From Oreocharis arfaki (Eukaryota; Chordata; Aves; Passeriformes; Paramythiidae), in assembly GCA_013398015.1 (NCBI GenBank), contig VZRR01011731.1, positions 1 to 64,000 on the forward strand: DNA of 64,000 nucleotides, given 5' to 3'. Shown here piece after piece: positions 37,110 through 51,400 of this stretch. The position numbers were made by a program, and so were the translations under genes. Every line of letters starts with the position of its first letter. Positions within the stretch are counted from its first letter, which is position 1. A model generated the notes under the pieces. That model did not search any database, was not told where the DNA came from, and saw only the letters and a program-made list of their open reading frames with translations.

Positions 37110-38432
37110 GTGAAAGATAAATTCATGGGCCTTGATGGAATGCATCCATGAGCACTGAGGGAGATAGCAGAAATCATTGTAAGGCCATTCTCCATAATCT
37201 TTGATCCATCAGGGAGACTTGGAGAAGCACCAGAAGACTTGAGAAAAGCAAATGTCATTGCTAACTCCAAGGAGGACCCCGGGAACTACAGGCTGGTCAC
37301 CCCGACTTTGATCTCTACAAAGGTGTTGGAGCAGCTGATCTTGAAAATCATTTCCAGGCTCATTATAGACAAGCAAACCATGAGGAACATTCAGCATTGC
37401 TTCACAAATGGGAAGTCTTGTTTGACCAACTTGGTAAACTTCTTTGATGAAGTGACTGGCCTGGTGGACAAGGTGAGAGCAGAGGCTGTTGTCTACCTGA
37501 ACTGCAGTAGTGCCTATGACACTCTCCCCTATTAGTTTCATAGAGGAGCTGTTGATGGATGAGCAGACAGTGAAGAAGGTTGAAAATTGGCTGGATTCTT
37601 TGAGGTCAGATAGTGGTGATGAGCAGCACAAGTCTGGTTGCATGTCAGTGACCAGCAGTGTATCTTAGAGGTCAACACTGCATCCCATCCTGTTCAGCAT
37701 CATCATAACAAGAAGGGTGACAGATCAGTGTACCCTCAGCAAATTTGCAGGTGACACCAAACTGGGAGCAGTGGCTGATACCATAGCCAGAGGGCCATGC
37801 TTCCATCCAGAGGGACCTCAACAGCTGGAGAAAGGGGTTCAGGAAACTCAGAAAGTTCTCAATCAGAAGAGAAACAATCCCAGGCAGCAATGCTTGCTGT
37901 GAGTAGCCCAGTCGCAGAGCAGGTCAGCAGAAAATGGCCTGGGGGTCCTGGTGGACTCCAGGTTGGGTATAAATCAGTAATGGGCTCTTGATGTAAAGAA
38001 GGCAAATGGGCCACAAGGATGATTAAGGCACTGGAGTACCTCACATGGGAAGAAAGGTTGAGCGAGCTGGGGCTCTTCAGCCTGGAGACATGAAGGATGA
38101 CGGGGGATCTCAGCCATGTATATAAATACTTGAAGGGACAGTGCAAAGGAGATGGAGCCAGGCACTGGCAAGGGAAGCAACCTTCAACACAGAAGGTTTC
38201 CTCTGAACATCAGGAAATAATTTCTTTTTTACTGAGAGGATGACTGAGCACTGGCACACTTCACCCAGAGAGGTGGTCAAGTCTCTCTCCTCAGAAATAT
38301 TCAAAAGCTGTGTGGACACGGTCATGGGCCATGTGCTTCAAGTGGCCCTGTCTGAGCAACAGGATTGGACCAGATGACCTCCAAAAGTCCCTTCCAACCT
38401 CTAACGTTTCAAGATTCTGTGTGAGTCTGTGA
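37110..38432 (+). mobile_element. CR1 LINE, reverse transcriptase to 3' end, plus strand (longest copy here)
   Basis: The copy starts in the RT N-terminal region (MGLDGMHP-like codons at about 37124-37148). The frame at 37239-37535 holds KANVIANSKEDPGNYRLVTP, then QHCFTNGKSCLTNLVNFFDE and a degraded YLDFSKAFDT box (VVYLNCSSAYDT). Further on, LSKFAGDTKLGAVADT (37735-37782) replaces the catalytic FADD with FAGD, so the first aspartate is lost. Later come the LGVLVD-like block (about 37936), the YEERL..LGLFSLE region (about 38043-38092) and the 3' UTR, ending near 38395-38432 in an ATTCTGTGTGAGTCTGTGAT tip. There are several frameshifts and stops. The 144-codon ORF on the opposite strand (37209-37643) is a shadow of this element. 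Confidence 0.93.
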
Positions 38433-41400
38433 TTTTTTGGATTTTTTTTACTTTAGTCACTGATATGTTTGACATAGGAAAAATGTCCATCCTTATTACC
38501 ATTTGTGCATATTAGGCTGAGTAATATGAAGCACAAATAAGTTTCACTGACTGACAGCCCCACTCCTCCCTCAAAATGTTTAAAGTTTATACAAGCTCCT
38601 ACCTTTTTAAAGTAAATTGAGTAACAAGGATTATGTTTCAGACAGCAAAGCAAAATATCCAAAAGTGAATTAAAATTCAATAGCAGAATTTGATCAAGTA
38701 ATTTGCTTTTAAACCGTCCCATCTGTGCAACCAATAATCACAACTGGTATAATTATCCAATTGTTGTTCAGTAGGTAGCAATCTTATTACTGTAAACAAA
38801 ATACTGTGTTAACATTAATCGCTTTTTAATGATGTCTTTTGTGCAAAGGCTACAAAGGGCCTATTCTAAAATTAACAACTTGGAAATTAATGTTCTGTAT
38901 ACCTTAGTTTCACCCACTCTTTCCACCTGGCTGGTGAAGAAACGCAGACCACATCTGTGGCCTTCCAGTCCTCCTCATAACATTCCAAAAACCTTTATCT
39001 ATTTGCAGATTGTCCCCCTCATATGAACTAGAAATATGACATCTCGTAACTCTATAAATATGTCTAGTTTATCTCGTTTGTATGATTGTAATTTCAGTTA
39101 CATTTTTCTGATATTTACTGTTCATATATCAATAAATCTTTTACATTATTGTCTCTTTGCAGCATTTATATCTAACCCTACTAATGTTTTTGGTTTGGTT
39201 TGTTTTTTAGGGTTTTTTTGACTCATAGAAAAACTGGTTTATCTGTTAGCATGGGCACTGGATGTCCTTCTTGGACAAAAAAACTCCAAACAATAAAAAA
39301 ATATTCAAAGTCATCACCATAGCTTTCTGTCTTGGTGAGTATTTTCTGTACATTATTCTATTATCATTCCATTCTATCCTTGTATTTTATTTCTCTCTCT
39401 CACTTCCCTTAAGCGCCTTCAAATTACCAATAGCAATGATACTCTAAACAGGAAACAATACAGGTAAATAGGTCTAATCTTTTGCTAGCTGCTCATCCCC
39501 ATTGTGCTAACAACTGCTAATGCTAGAACTCTGCTTCTGCAAAGTACTTATTCAACTTGGTAATTTAAAGGCACTTTGCTAGTTTATAGACCATGAATGT
39601 TTTGTACTTAAATAAAAATCTGGTTCACTGATCATGTTAGAGATGGTATTTTCTTCTAGAACAGAACACATGTCCCCAGCTCATACTAGCTGAAGACTAG
39701 ATGTGACAGAACTCTCTAGAGAAATCCATGGAAGGTGAATGCAAGTAAGTGCTTCACACGTCAACAATGCTTCTTTCATCTTATAAATTGAAAATTTTAT
39801 GGGGATAACAGTTATTTTTAGGTATGTTTGACTGACATAAATTTTAAAACTAGAAATAGCTTTACAGTTGCTTGAAGTACTATTCTAGGAAAAGTTGATT
39901 GAAGCATTACCACAGTTACTCATTTAACCCCTTACATGTCCAGATACATGTATAACAAATAACATATTTTATTCTTATTGATACGATTTTTTAAAAAAAT
40001 CATCCTGGATCAAAAAAAAGGTTGTCTATGCATACTCATGGAGTATTTAAATTCCTTTAGTTTCTGTGTATCACTGAAAAACACCTTTTCTGGAAATTTT
40101 CAGCCAGTTTTAATTATTTCAATCTATTTTACTGCCTATGTTGTCATGTATATGTAAATTTAAGGAATTCTGTCAAAGACAGATGCTGACATTGCCTTTG
40201 ACATGAACTTCAGTGTAATTCTACAGTCCACCTTTGAGGCATGTGAAAAAAGATCACGTTTGGTTTATTCATGGTTGTACCAGTAATCTTGACATTGCAC
40301 TGTGTAAAAGGAAAGAGACACTTTTGAGCCAGATAGGTAACAATTACAGTTATCACTGATATGTGCTAAATATGAATTTTTGACTATGCCTGTGAATTTG
40401 AACACCAACTATGGAGAAAAATTTAATACTGTTTCTAATTTTGAATTCCATATGAGAATACTAAGTAAATAAATAGGCAAAAACTTCACCCAATACCTGA
40501 AGTCAGTTTTATTTAAGAGGATTTAAAAGAAAAGTGCCGTATCTTGAGCTTTCTGATTCAACTGCAGTAAGATAGTTGTGTCTTTGAAACATATATATGA
40601 CCACTAGAAGGTACTGCTGCAAAGAAAAATTTTTAAAATCCCATTTTCTGAAGTAACAGTAATAAAGGGTCACCAAGAGTCCTGGAGTGACAGCCACTGC
40701 ATTTCTGTTTGTGAAATTTAACACAAGATATGCAGAACACAACCTGGCAACACTTCAGAACTACAGATTGTGTACATTCTCTATTTTTAATTCTATAGAA
40801 CATATTCTCACGGTTGAATATGTTCCTCCTGTATTTAGTCAGGCAAAGCTGTGCTGTGCTGATCCCAGACTGATATAACACATTACATGAGACAGTGGCG
40901 TTATCATGGTAGCTTTTGTTGGGATTGGTTGTCTTTTCAGGGCAAACAGTACTCCTGAGCCTGTGACTGTTCCATACAATCAGGGAAATACTACAGTAAA
41001 CAAAAGATTTTTCCTTTGATTATATATATTTTCGCTTTAGTCAATTCTAATGAAAAGAGCCTGGTTTTGTTGGGTTTTGATGTGGTTAGCAAAACTGAGT
41101 TTTACCACACAGCATTCTGATTAAAGGAATTAGCACTATTCGAGATCAATGTAGCACCTAGTCAATAGATGACAAAGTGATAACTGGTGGATAGCAAAGT
41201 GTAATCACTAATAGGAAATCACAGAATGAACACAGAGCCTCAATCCAATGCAACTCAATGTCTCCATCAGAGATGTGAAGAAAATATAAGCCATTCTGCA
41301 TCAAGGTTTTTAGGCTACCAAGGACTCGTGAAGTGATAGATAAAAGCAGGGGACATTTTTGAATTGAGGCAAACCATTTTTAAGAGGGTCACAGTCAAAG

Positions 41401-44400
41401 AGGAATAATGGGCTCTGTCTGCTACCATTTTTCCTAGAGTCCAATGAAGAGACATAAATATGGAGGGAAAAAGATTATTGAACATCCTGGGAAGAAGCGA
41501 TGACCTTGACAAAGATTTAGTGTTTGACCATTCTGCAAAACCACCTGACCATGAATTTCCAAAACTATTAAAAAATTGGAGGTAGACAAATTCAAAAGGG
41601 AAGAAGGATGTATTTTAACAGTGATTAACCTTTTGAGAAACTTCCCTGGAGAAATGATGGAGGCACCTTCATAAAAGTTTTTGAGCTAAGACTATCTATG
41701 TAAAATCTGTACTTATTCATCCAAAAAATTATTAGATTCAATGAAGGTATTGCAAGGTGAATTTTTATAGTTGATATTTTATAGGAGCTTCAAATAAAAA
41801 CGCATTAAGGCTCATTTTAACCTTAAAATTGGAGGAAGGAGGAGAAAAAGAGACCCACATTATAATCTGGATTTATAATTTTTTGTTGAAGCTACTTTTC
41901 AAATGAAAAGCTTAAGACCATGCAGGGTTCCTCCCTTCTCCCCTAAAATACTGGCTATGTTTTACATGCTACTTGGGAAAACAGTCAAAAAATCAAAATG
42001 CAAGTGGATGTTATTTTACAGATTCATTGTGTTTTTCATGTTACTCCTCTAAGAAAACATCTTGTTTTCACTAGAGGAAACTCTAAGTGACTGTGCTCAA
42101 AAATACTCTAAATAAAGGCACAAGAGCACAAGAGCACTGAGTGTATAGAATGAAGATGCAGGGAAAATATCAGGTCAGAGAAACTGATACAAGAATGGGG
42201 ATAATACACAGAAGAGAATGAACATATAATGAAGGACAATAAAGAGAATGGACTTCAGTATCAGTGCTTCATCTGTGTCTTTCCCCCCATCCTCAGTGAG
42301 TCAAGTAGAAACACAGCAAAACACTCTGGTCTGCATTGCAGGAAGGCTTACTCTTCAAATAGATGACTTTTCCAAGTGTAGTTTATAAACATAGGTCAAT
42401 GAATGGGCCAGAAAAATAAGATATTTTATCTATTAAAACCAAAAGTAATAGAGGGACAGCAACAACCTCCTGTTCCCATTTTTCTAGATTCTTGTCCTGT
42501 TTTTTCCCCGTTCTTTTTGATGTAGTATATTGCCTCAGTTTAGCAATGACCCATTACTTTGCATCACTTCATTTTTCTACTTTTTCTCCTTCAACATGAC
42601 TTTCAGATTTACAGTGAATCCACTTTAGAACCCTTCTTTAATTAGGTATTGGTTAATTAATCCCTAAAGCTCCAATGTAACTAATCCCTCATTAAAAAAT
42701 CCCTATGAAAAATGTGCACACTTTTGTTATGTATATTTTATACTAGCTTCTCTTCTTTTCCTTGCCACATCTCATTCCAGTAGCAAAAAAAAAAAAAAAA
42801 GGAAAAAGAAAAAAGATCAAGATATCCTGAGTTCAAAAAGCTAAATGAATGAATTTTAAAGGAATAGTTCAGAATACCATCGGTGAAACCTTGGCTGTGC
42901 TGAAATCAGTATGTATTTGCTACAGATTTACTGGGGCCAGGCATTCAAACCAGAAATTCTGAAATAGTTCTAGTGTTATCTTTTTAAAAACTTCTTACAT
43001 TCATCTGAGATATAACTTCTGAGTTGTATTTATATGATAAGATCATCAGATTAATAGTAGGGAAGGCAGCTTCAGCATTTGTTATGTATCTTGTGTCCTA
43101 ATTCTCTAATATTCGGTAAAGTAGCTTGATTCATTTATTAATAAACAGGTGAAAAACAATGACAGAACAGATGACACTTTGAAGACACGTACAGTGTGTG
43201 CATCACCAGGAGAGTTGTGCATGGAATGCTCACATATACAATAATGAGACTCACGTTGATCAAATAATTACATTGGTGTGTGGAGGTTGCCTGGAATACA
43301 AATGCAGCGTACCAAGAGGTCTGTCTTAGCACAAAATCTCTAGTACCTAAGTGAATGTTTTTATCACTGCACTGCAAAAGCAAACTCTACGTGCTTCATG
43401 GCTGTGTCAGAGCAACAGCTTTAAGAGATCATCTTTCTAAATAAGTGCAATATAAAAACATGCCAAGTACATACTGTACTAGACAAATACATTTTATTTC
43501 TACTAAAATTTTGTAACCAGGCAAAAAATAATTTGCATGGCTAAAATTGAAAAAGCCCCAAACTCAAACATGACAGCATGGTTTACAACTTTGTTAGTGA
43601 AGAACCATGTATAAGTCAGAAATAAAAGAAAAGGCAATAAATAAATAAGATGCAAAAATTCTACAGCAGATTACAATTGTAGTAGCCTCTTAATTTTATG
43701 CAGCATTACTGTAGGTGGAAGATGAGGCAAGAACACAAGTAGGCAATAGAAAAAATTCTAGAATTGGTGGCTAAAATTATTTAGCATCTAAATTGCTATT
43801 TCATGTGTATATGTGGTTACCTATATGACAGATGTAGAATATTTGTATTATGATATAACTATTCTGAAATAGTTAGGAGAATCAATATTACATGCTCGGC
43901 AGGGAGGAAAAGAAGTTTCCTGTAGGATGATGACAGTCAAAATCAGAGCAAACAAACAGTAATATATATCAGAATATTCAGAAATTGTGACTGACCATAT
44001 TATTAGTTTAAAACCTATTGCTGTCTTTAGTAAGATGACCCCTCTAAATCTGGAAGAAAAAAAAGCTTTAAAAAAATCTTAGTAAGAGAGTGGAAAATGA
44101 GTTGTCAGAAAGATCTGTAGAGAAAGGTTGACAGAAAGGACTCCAGAAGTCTCAGTAGGGTTTTTCCAGTAAGTAATAAACCATAGGGGAGAGCGAATGG
44201 ATGTGTACACTCTAGATTTTCGCTGTTTGCATGCATGCTTTGAGAGTTCAAAGTGCTTTGTTTTACATAAACTGTTATTTCCTTAAGGAGAGTGCACTGT
44301 CAAGAGACCCTTTGCTGTTTCCCAGAGGGAAAAGAATCACAGAACTGGAGATAAGGCAGACCATAGAGCTCTGGCTGCAGGCCTGAGCACCAGAATTACT

Positions 44401-45390
44401 CTGGCAGCTGATACTCAGGAAACCTGCATAGCCTGAAGGACTAGAGCTTAACCTTCCATCAGAGGTGGTGACTTAGAGCCTGAGATCATGAGAGTATCAC
44501 ATTTGCAGCTCCTAAAGAAACCTATTAAATACATGTTTCCAAGACAGCTTGCATATGTGTCAAAACAATACGAGGAATGATACCTTCAGCTGTCCTCATT
44601 TAAGAGGTTGGGGGTTTTTTAAGCAAAGTGAATAATCAAATGTTGTCTTTTCCAGAGATCTCATCTTCGTGATTTTTCTGTGTTCATTAAAGAGCTCCAA
44701 CCAGAATGGCATATGCTAACTAGGACTATTTAGTAATTTGAAAAAGTAACTTGAGTATCATCCTTTGATTAAGGACAATAGATTCTTTAGATAATTGCCT
44801 ATGTAAGGTGCATCTGTATTTTGTAAGCACTATTGATGTTGTGCAGTTATTGCACTCCTTTGCTTTGATTTAGTGCTCATCTTGAAACCAGCCAAGTCTA
44901 TTTCAAGAGACAGTATCTTGTGAACAATGATCAAAGTGTAAATTTATGCAAATTCAATGCTTCACCTTAATTACCTTGATGGTGCTTGTCAGCAGCCTTT
45001 TCCATGCTTTCACTGATTAGCAAGCTATCACAAATAATTATTATTTCATCTGCAATTACAATGATGCAGTTCATTGGCTTATTGCCCAGCCACAGTACTG
45101 CACCCTGCCCCCCGGCCTGCTCTTCTGGAGTTATGCCACAATGCACGTCTCAGGAATTAGCATCCCTACTTTATTCAGTCAATCACCTAAACTCCTGAAC
45201 TTTATGATCCCATAAGGCAGGTTCTCTCAAACCTTCTACAAGTAGGATTACTACATAAAATTGCTAAGTATAGCCTGGAAAAATGTGAGGGCAAGGAAAG
45301 GCTGTTTTCTCCATGATCATTTTGTACTATCTCCACTTTCTTTTTCAAAAATCTCTTTCACTTATCCCCTCCCCCCCCCTTTCTTTTTTT
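38433..45390. other. About 7 kb with no recognisable gene; AT-rich
   Basis: Scanned on both strands. Only AT-biased ORFs below 95 codons were found, with a poly-A run at 42786-42801 and scattered A-rich segments. At 39211-39333 a pyrimidine-rich 3' splice-like site (GGTTTGTTTTTTAG) and a donor TTG|GTGAGT frame a segment with an internal ATG (MSFLDKKTPNNKK), but nothing else supports an exon. Confidence 0.5.
42786..42801. repeat. Poly-A homopolymer
   Basis: An A run of about 16 followed by GGAAAAAG-type A-rich sequence. Confidence 0.85.
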
Positions 45391-45438
45391 GTCAGCTACT
45401 AAGAAGAAATGAACTCCATCCCAGCCAAAACCAAGACA
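45391..45438 (-). mobile_element. Terminal fragment of an avian ERVL-type LTR, minus strand
   Basis: The plus strand reads CAGCTACTAAGAAGAA, then CCCAGCCAAAACCAAGACA. I recognise this as the inverted 5' end of a widespread avian LTR whose sense strand begins with a TG and a GGTTTTGGCTGGGA motif. Only about 48 bp remain; the left side at 45370-45390 is a C/T homopolymer tract, not LTR. Identification is from memory and the match is short. Confidence 0.45.
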
Positions 45439-48400
45439 GTATTTTACTTCAGCAGATCAACTGATGCTACTGTTGTCAACTGAAATATGAACTTTAGAGG
45501 TTGACAAATTGCTTCCAGGCAGCCCAAGGTTATCACGGTAAAATGGACACTACAGCATGGAAATGTATTTGGTTCCATCGTGTTGGAAGCCTTGAGTAAA
45601 TCTAAATATGAGGAGCAAGCAAAGAACAACTCAGGAAGTAAATAAGCACCTGTTTGTTCCTTTTTCCAGCTGAGTGATAGAGCAGAAAAGCTTACAAACC
45701 CAAGCCCTGTCCCCATTTCAAACAAACAGTTTATTTTTCATTACACTGGATATGCTTGCATGTTTTAAAAAGGGCATGAAGAATGTGGGGAATTGAATGG
45801 CTGGCTGGTTTTCTTTATTAATGCTTGTACATCATCTTAAATCACTAGCTATTGCTAACAAGCAAAAAGAATGCAAATATAAAAGTAAAAAAAGCAATTA
45901 AGTAGCAACATATAGTCAAATATGTAATCTCTACAAGCAGAAATATAAAAGAAAAAGAGAAAAAATATTGGAAGAGAAGCCTGAAGCAATGTTTCCATAC
46001 TTTAACTGAAAACAGTGTTTATTGACTCTTCAAGGTCAGAAGAAAAACACCTGAAACATAAATAAATGCTCTAGCTGCACAAACTCAAACTAAGAAAAGA
46101 AATTAGAGGATGATACACAGAAGCTGGAGTTAATAGAAGCCACCAGTTCTAAAACCATAAATGGCAAGCAGCTGTAAAACATAAACCCTATATTCCATAA
46201 ATGGAAAGATATATTTTTTTAAGTAGTCCCTGGAACATGACACGGGAGCTGAAGCAATAACTTAGAATTACTAACGTTATAATGATTAGACCAAAGGAAA
46301 GTACTTTAATTAAACCTGCCATAAATTAAAGAGAAAAAATTCCAACTTTAACCAGAAACATCTGCAGGGTATTAAAGCACATTGCTTACCACCACACATT
46401 TTGAAACAACAAAATAATGTCCCAGATAAACAAACTCAGATCAGTAGATAGAAGAGCCAGCACTGGTTTAATATGGAAAATTTAAACAGAACACAAAGAT
46501 GGTAAAAACATGCAAATCCGTCTATTTGGGCTAATGAAGTAGGGATGGGGTATTTCCAAGAGACATATAAAAAAACCCAGCATCTTGGCTGGATTCAAAT
46601 CAGAACTAGGAAAACAAGCCTGTTGAAGATTCATAATTCTTCTTAATATTTTGCAAAAAACCCAGCATCAAGTTAAGAAGTCAGGTACATCTGATGAAAA
46701 ATTCTCTTTTGAAAATATGAAGACAAGCAGGTGTTGCAAATCAGCTGTTCCAGTATAGCATAAAGCAAAACAATACTATACTCTGGTAACATCTGTGCTC
46801 AGCTGAGTCTAATGAACTCAAGGGAGCTATGCTGTGAAATATGACCATCTACAGAAGAATGAGTTAAATAACTTTCTGCAATCCAGTGACTGCATTTACC
46901 AGACCTGTGGTGGGTATGATGGGAACTTCTAGCTCACATATGGACATCTAGACTGGAACACATGGGTGTAGTGCCAGCCAAGAAGTCTGTACAGTCTGGC
47001 AGATGCAGCACAGGACCTATGGAAGACTTAGCCTTTCTGTTCTGGTATCTACAGGCCAGGTGGAATACCCTACCTGATCTTACCAAAACACATGCTATTT
47101 AGGCTTAATACCTATGGGATTAAGTCAAAACCTGTACTGAGCCAAATTCTAATGGGTGTCTACTGCTCCCACAGTCAAATCTGGTGAAACATCCAAAGCA
47201 GAGACTCAAATATTAACATTCAGTAGAATGTTAATAATTACTGAGTTAATTCTCAGTAGAAAAAAATTAAGACCCAAACCTCCAGTGTATACATACAGTC
47301 CTCCGTAAGCAGTCATTGCCTAACAAGGAGAACTCAGAAAAGAATATAACAAAGGAAATCATCATACCCTAACATCTAAAAATCCTTTTTTGTAGCAGAC
47401 TAATATTCTTTCAAATTATTTGCTTGTAAGAAGCCACCCACCATTACACATGCCTATTGCTACAAAAGAGAAAGGTAGCAAAACAGTGTAACAAACTGTT
47501 GCCACATTATAAATTGAAACCAGTGATAAGTAAAAATTACAATCCCAAATTTGTTTTATTGCTTTGTCATTGGGAAACCATATTCTATTGTTATTTGAGA
47601 ATGTTCCCCTACAGGTTAGAAACTCCCTGGAATCATCAGAAAAAATATATAGGCATTTATGGAATTGCACAAAGGAAAAAAATGAACTGACAATCCATTT
47701 CTTTCCCTACTACTGGAAAAAGTGGACAGTATTTCCCTTTCACTCATGGGGAGTAAAATTCTTCCTAATATTAAAGTGATCCTGAATTAATGAGCTGTAA
47801 TAGTATGCACCGCTACATGAGATAGATTTTGCATAATGAAAATTGCAGCTAGGTATGTTTGAAATAATTTACTAAAAGAGCAGTAATTTTACCCCATGCC
47901 CTAAAGCTGAGGAAGGTTGAAATAGAAAAGAACTATATAATCTAATTGTTAATTCCAAAGTTTTTTTCAATTGTACATTAACCAGGGCTTTGGTTAGCCT
48001 ACCTTTAAATGCATTAATGAGGCTATTTTCTGGGTTGGAAAATATTCCACAACCTGCCAGAACACAGACAGGAAGCTGTTCCAGCTATTTGTGCTTCAGT
48101 GATGTCATTTCACTTCTTCACTGTTATGCCCTATCAACTGCCATGAAGTTAAACATGAGGGTGCTGAGTCTTATTGTGGTGTAAGCATGTGTAGGACACA
48201 TTACTAAAGTTATTTTCATCACCTTTTGCAAATGGAAATGTGTACAGCTCAAGTGTTTCATGTGGGTAATCCTACATACCACAGAATGAGGTGCACACTT
48301 ATAAACTGCTTTGCCCCACTAGGTTTGATTTGTAAACCACTACTACTGACTGATATTCTTTGCAATCTGTAGCACTGTACCTGTGGAGAAGAATTTTTAT

Positions 48401-51400
48401 TAGCAAGACAATGCAGATGAATACTTAGTGCAGAGTGTATTGATGATATAGCAATTTGTACATAATAAAGGTGAGTGAGCATTTTCTAATGGAATTATTT
48501 ATTTTACTGGTGGAAGAATGCTTCTGACTAAATCTATTTCATATAAATCTATTTACTAAGTCTGCTTTAGAGTGTCATTTGCTCATTGTCCAAGAGCAGA
48601 AACCCTGTCATTAAAAACCTAGGAGTTCATGTATCCTCTCTGTTTATACTAATGGGATTTTAGCGCTGGTTCACCTGCAGTTTGACATTGTACTATATAA
48701 ATCCATTTTGCATTCTGCTGGCTTCACCTTTACTTGAATGCTACAGTAGAAACACATTATGTGGAATTTTCTGTTGCATTTGTCTTTGACCTACTGTCTT
48801 TATCTTCCCTGAGTATCCGAAAAACTTTTAATTGCTTTCCATTTCCTTTTTTATTTTGAAATAATCTCTGAAGTAAAATTCAATTCAGCCCACTTCAAAG
48901 AGGAAAAAAATGAGATTTTAAATTGGGTAAACATAAATATCTTGTACCTGGAAACCTGGACACAAAATGAAGAAGTATCCTTCCATCACGGCTCTAAAGT
49001 TCTGTTGACCTTTTGCTTGCTGTATCAGACAGCCTTCAGATTCCGCAGTCAGAGTCATTCAATGATTTTTATTAACTCATCCCTATGCCTCATTGGCTAG
49101 TTTTAAAATCCATTATTAATATAGTATTTGACCTATGTAGCTCATGAAACAATTAATATTTCCCTCCTTTGCCTTGCACAGGCTGCAAGGTTATGTCTCT
49201 GCCACCACACAAGCTTGGAGCTGGCTGCAGCACACTGCTGTGTGCTGAAGCCCAATCTACTGACCACCTGCACTGCATTTCTACCTCCAAGCCTGGACCA
49301 AGTGTGGAGGAACAGGTTGCCCAGAGGTGAATCGGGCAGGGGAGTGCTGTGGATGGCTTAGAGCAAAGATTTGTGCACAGCCAGTGACTCTGTTGGCAGA
49401 GCCTGATGGATCCTTCCTTCAAAATTAAGCCTAAGTTTGAGCCAGTGTAAAAAAGGCAGTGCAGACAAAGCCTCAGTCAGCCCTTTTTCATCATCTCTCA
49501 AAGTGGTGTCTCCAGTTTCAGATGTTTCCAACATTGGGTTCAGAGCAGCTTCAAAGGGCTCTAGTTCTGCCTAGTCTATCTGAAGATGAGGTTGTCCGAG
49601 AAGACCCTACATCCTCCCCTGAAAAACTATTTCAATAGAAGCATAGATAAAATTTATTCATACAGTTCTGGTAAAAGGTGCATAAAAAACCCCTGACCAA
49701 CCCTCAAAATCATAACACGGATGTTCAAAAATAGCCTTCTGTCACAAACAGCTACTGCAGCAACAGAAACAATATTGAACCTGAATTTCTGTTAGCATTT
49801 CCTTCTGCTGCATTTTCACAAGCACAGGTGCCTTGTGATGTTGGCCATACTCTTTTAGGAAACCGAAACATTTGAAGTCACCCTTAACAAAAGCCTTGGG
49901 CACAGACAGCTCCTTTCTAACAAATGTTAAATATAATCTGAGATTATTTCCATTAAATTCTGTCAAAACCAAATGTATTCTTTTAGCAATGAGACATTCA
50001 AGACCCTCAAGAATCTCTTTTTAGAGGATCTATAGAAAGTAAATGGTATCCAGGAAAAGAACTGCCATTGAAACAATTCCCTAGATTTCTTGTAAAAGCT
50101 TAACAAACCAAAATGCAGCCCAGGATGACTGTTCTGTGTGATTCCCAACAGCATACCCAGACCAGTCTGCAGATGTGTCTTTGCCAAAGACAGCAATAGT
50201 AAAGTGTGGCGAGTCTCTTTACAGGGAAATCAGAAAAGAAGATAGATGAAAAGAAACTGAATCAGACTGAAGTGCATTTCAACAGCTGGTACCATGCTAT
50301 GGGAGCAGAAGGGTAACAATGAGTTCAGTCTGCAGAGAAATGGTGATTTATACTTAGGCTCAATCAGATTCCAGATAGGTTGTGAACCTGCTGATATCTG
50401 ATCTTTCTGATAAATTTGTACTGAGATGACCATCTCAGAAGCAAAAGAAGTAATTTCCTGGAATATTCTATTAATACTACTGTAAATGGTTTCTTGTCTA
50501 ATAAAATGTTTCTAAATATGTGCACTCATGCTATGTAACACAATAGGGTCCTAATCTCACTAAATTTTGATGCAATATGAATGCAAATATCTGTAGAAGC
50601 ATATGGACAGAAAAAATACTTCTTTTTCAATATAGTCTACCTAGTCAACAATTACACTAATTTATTCCTGTGTGTACCTAGTAAAATTTTACTTGTCCTT
50701 CAAAAACTAGGAATAAATAGAACATCCATCTGATAAGAACAGGCAGTCCCAGTAGAATGTTCCAAAACCAATTCTTAAGCAAGCATCTTTATCATTCATC
50801 GAATTGAAAACATTTCACTGAGACTATTCAAATTCAATAAATTCTAAAGGGCCGTTGACATAGATTTTTCAGCCTTTGAGAAACAAAAGTCCTTGTCTCC
50901 CTTTTTATTATAAAAGACCTTGACTTCATAGATTGGAAAACCCTAGTTTGAAGAAAATGAAGAAAAAATACAAGTCAAAAACCTGGACTAGGTGAGAATT
51001 CTGCCTTTCATTTTCATTCTATTCTTAAATTACTTGGACATTTGTTTTTTTTAAGAAAAGCCTCAAACTTTGGATAAGAAAAAAAGCAGAATTTTCAGGC
51101 AGCACGGAACAGTGTACACTGCTATTTCCAGACTGTTTCATCTTTCCAGTTTTTTTGTACTGGAGAAGAGAGTAATTTCTGAGGCCAGATATCCCAGAGA
51201 TAAACAGATAAGTGCAAGTAACTGGTCTATTAATTTAATTTTCTAGTTTCTAAATCCACCTGTTATCCTGACAGCTAAGTGCTGATTGTGGAAAATTAAA
51301 ACACAAAATTAGAACCAAGAAAAGACAGTTAATCAAATGCTAAACAAAATAAATGGGTCTTGCTTCCTGTTCTGAATTCATTGAATTTAATCATTGTTTA

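Noticed and set aside
37209..37643. 144-codon minus-strand ORF
   Set aside because: It is the antisense shadow of the CR1 reverse transcriptase region on the plus strand.
39211..39333. Segment between a pyrimidine-rich AG and a GTGAGT donor
   Set aside because: Only a partial frame from an internal ATG is open. The T-rich upstream tract is explained by a simple GGTTT-like repeat, so the acceptor may be fortuitous.
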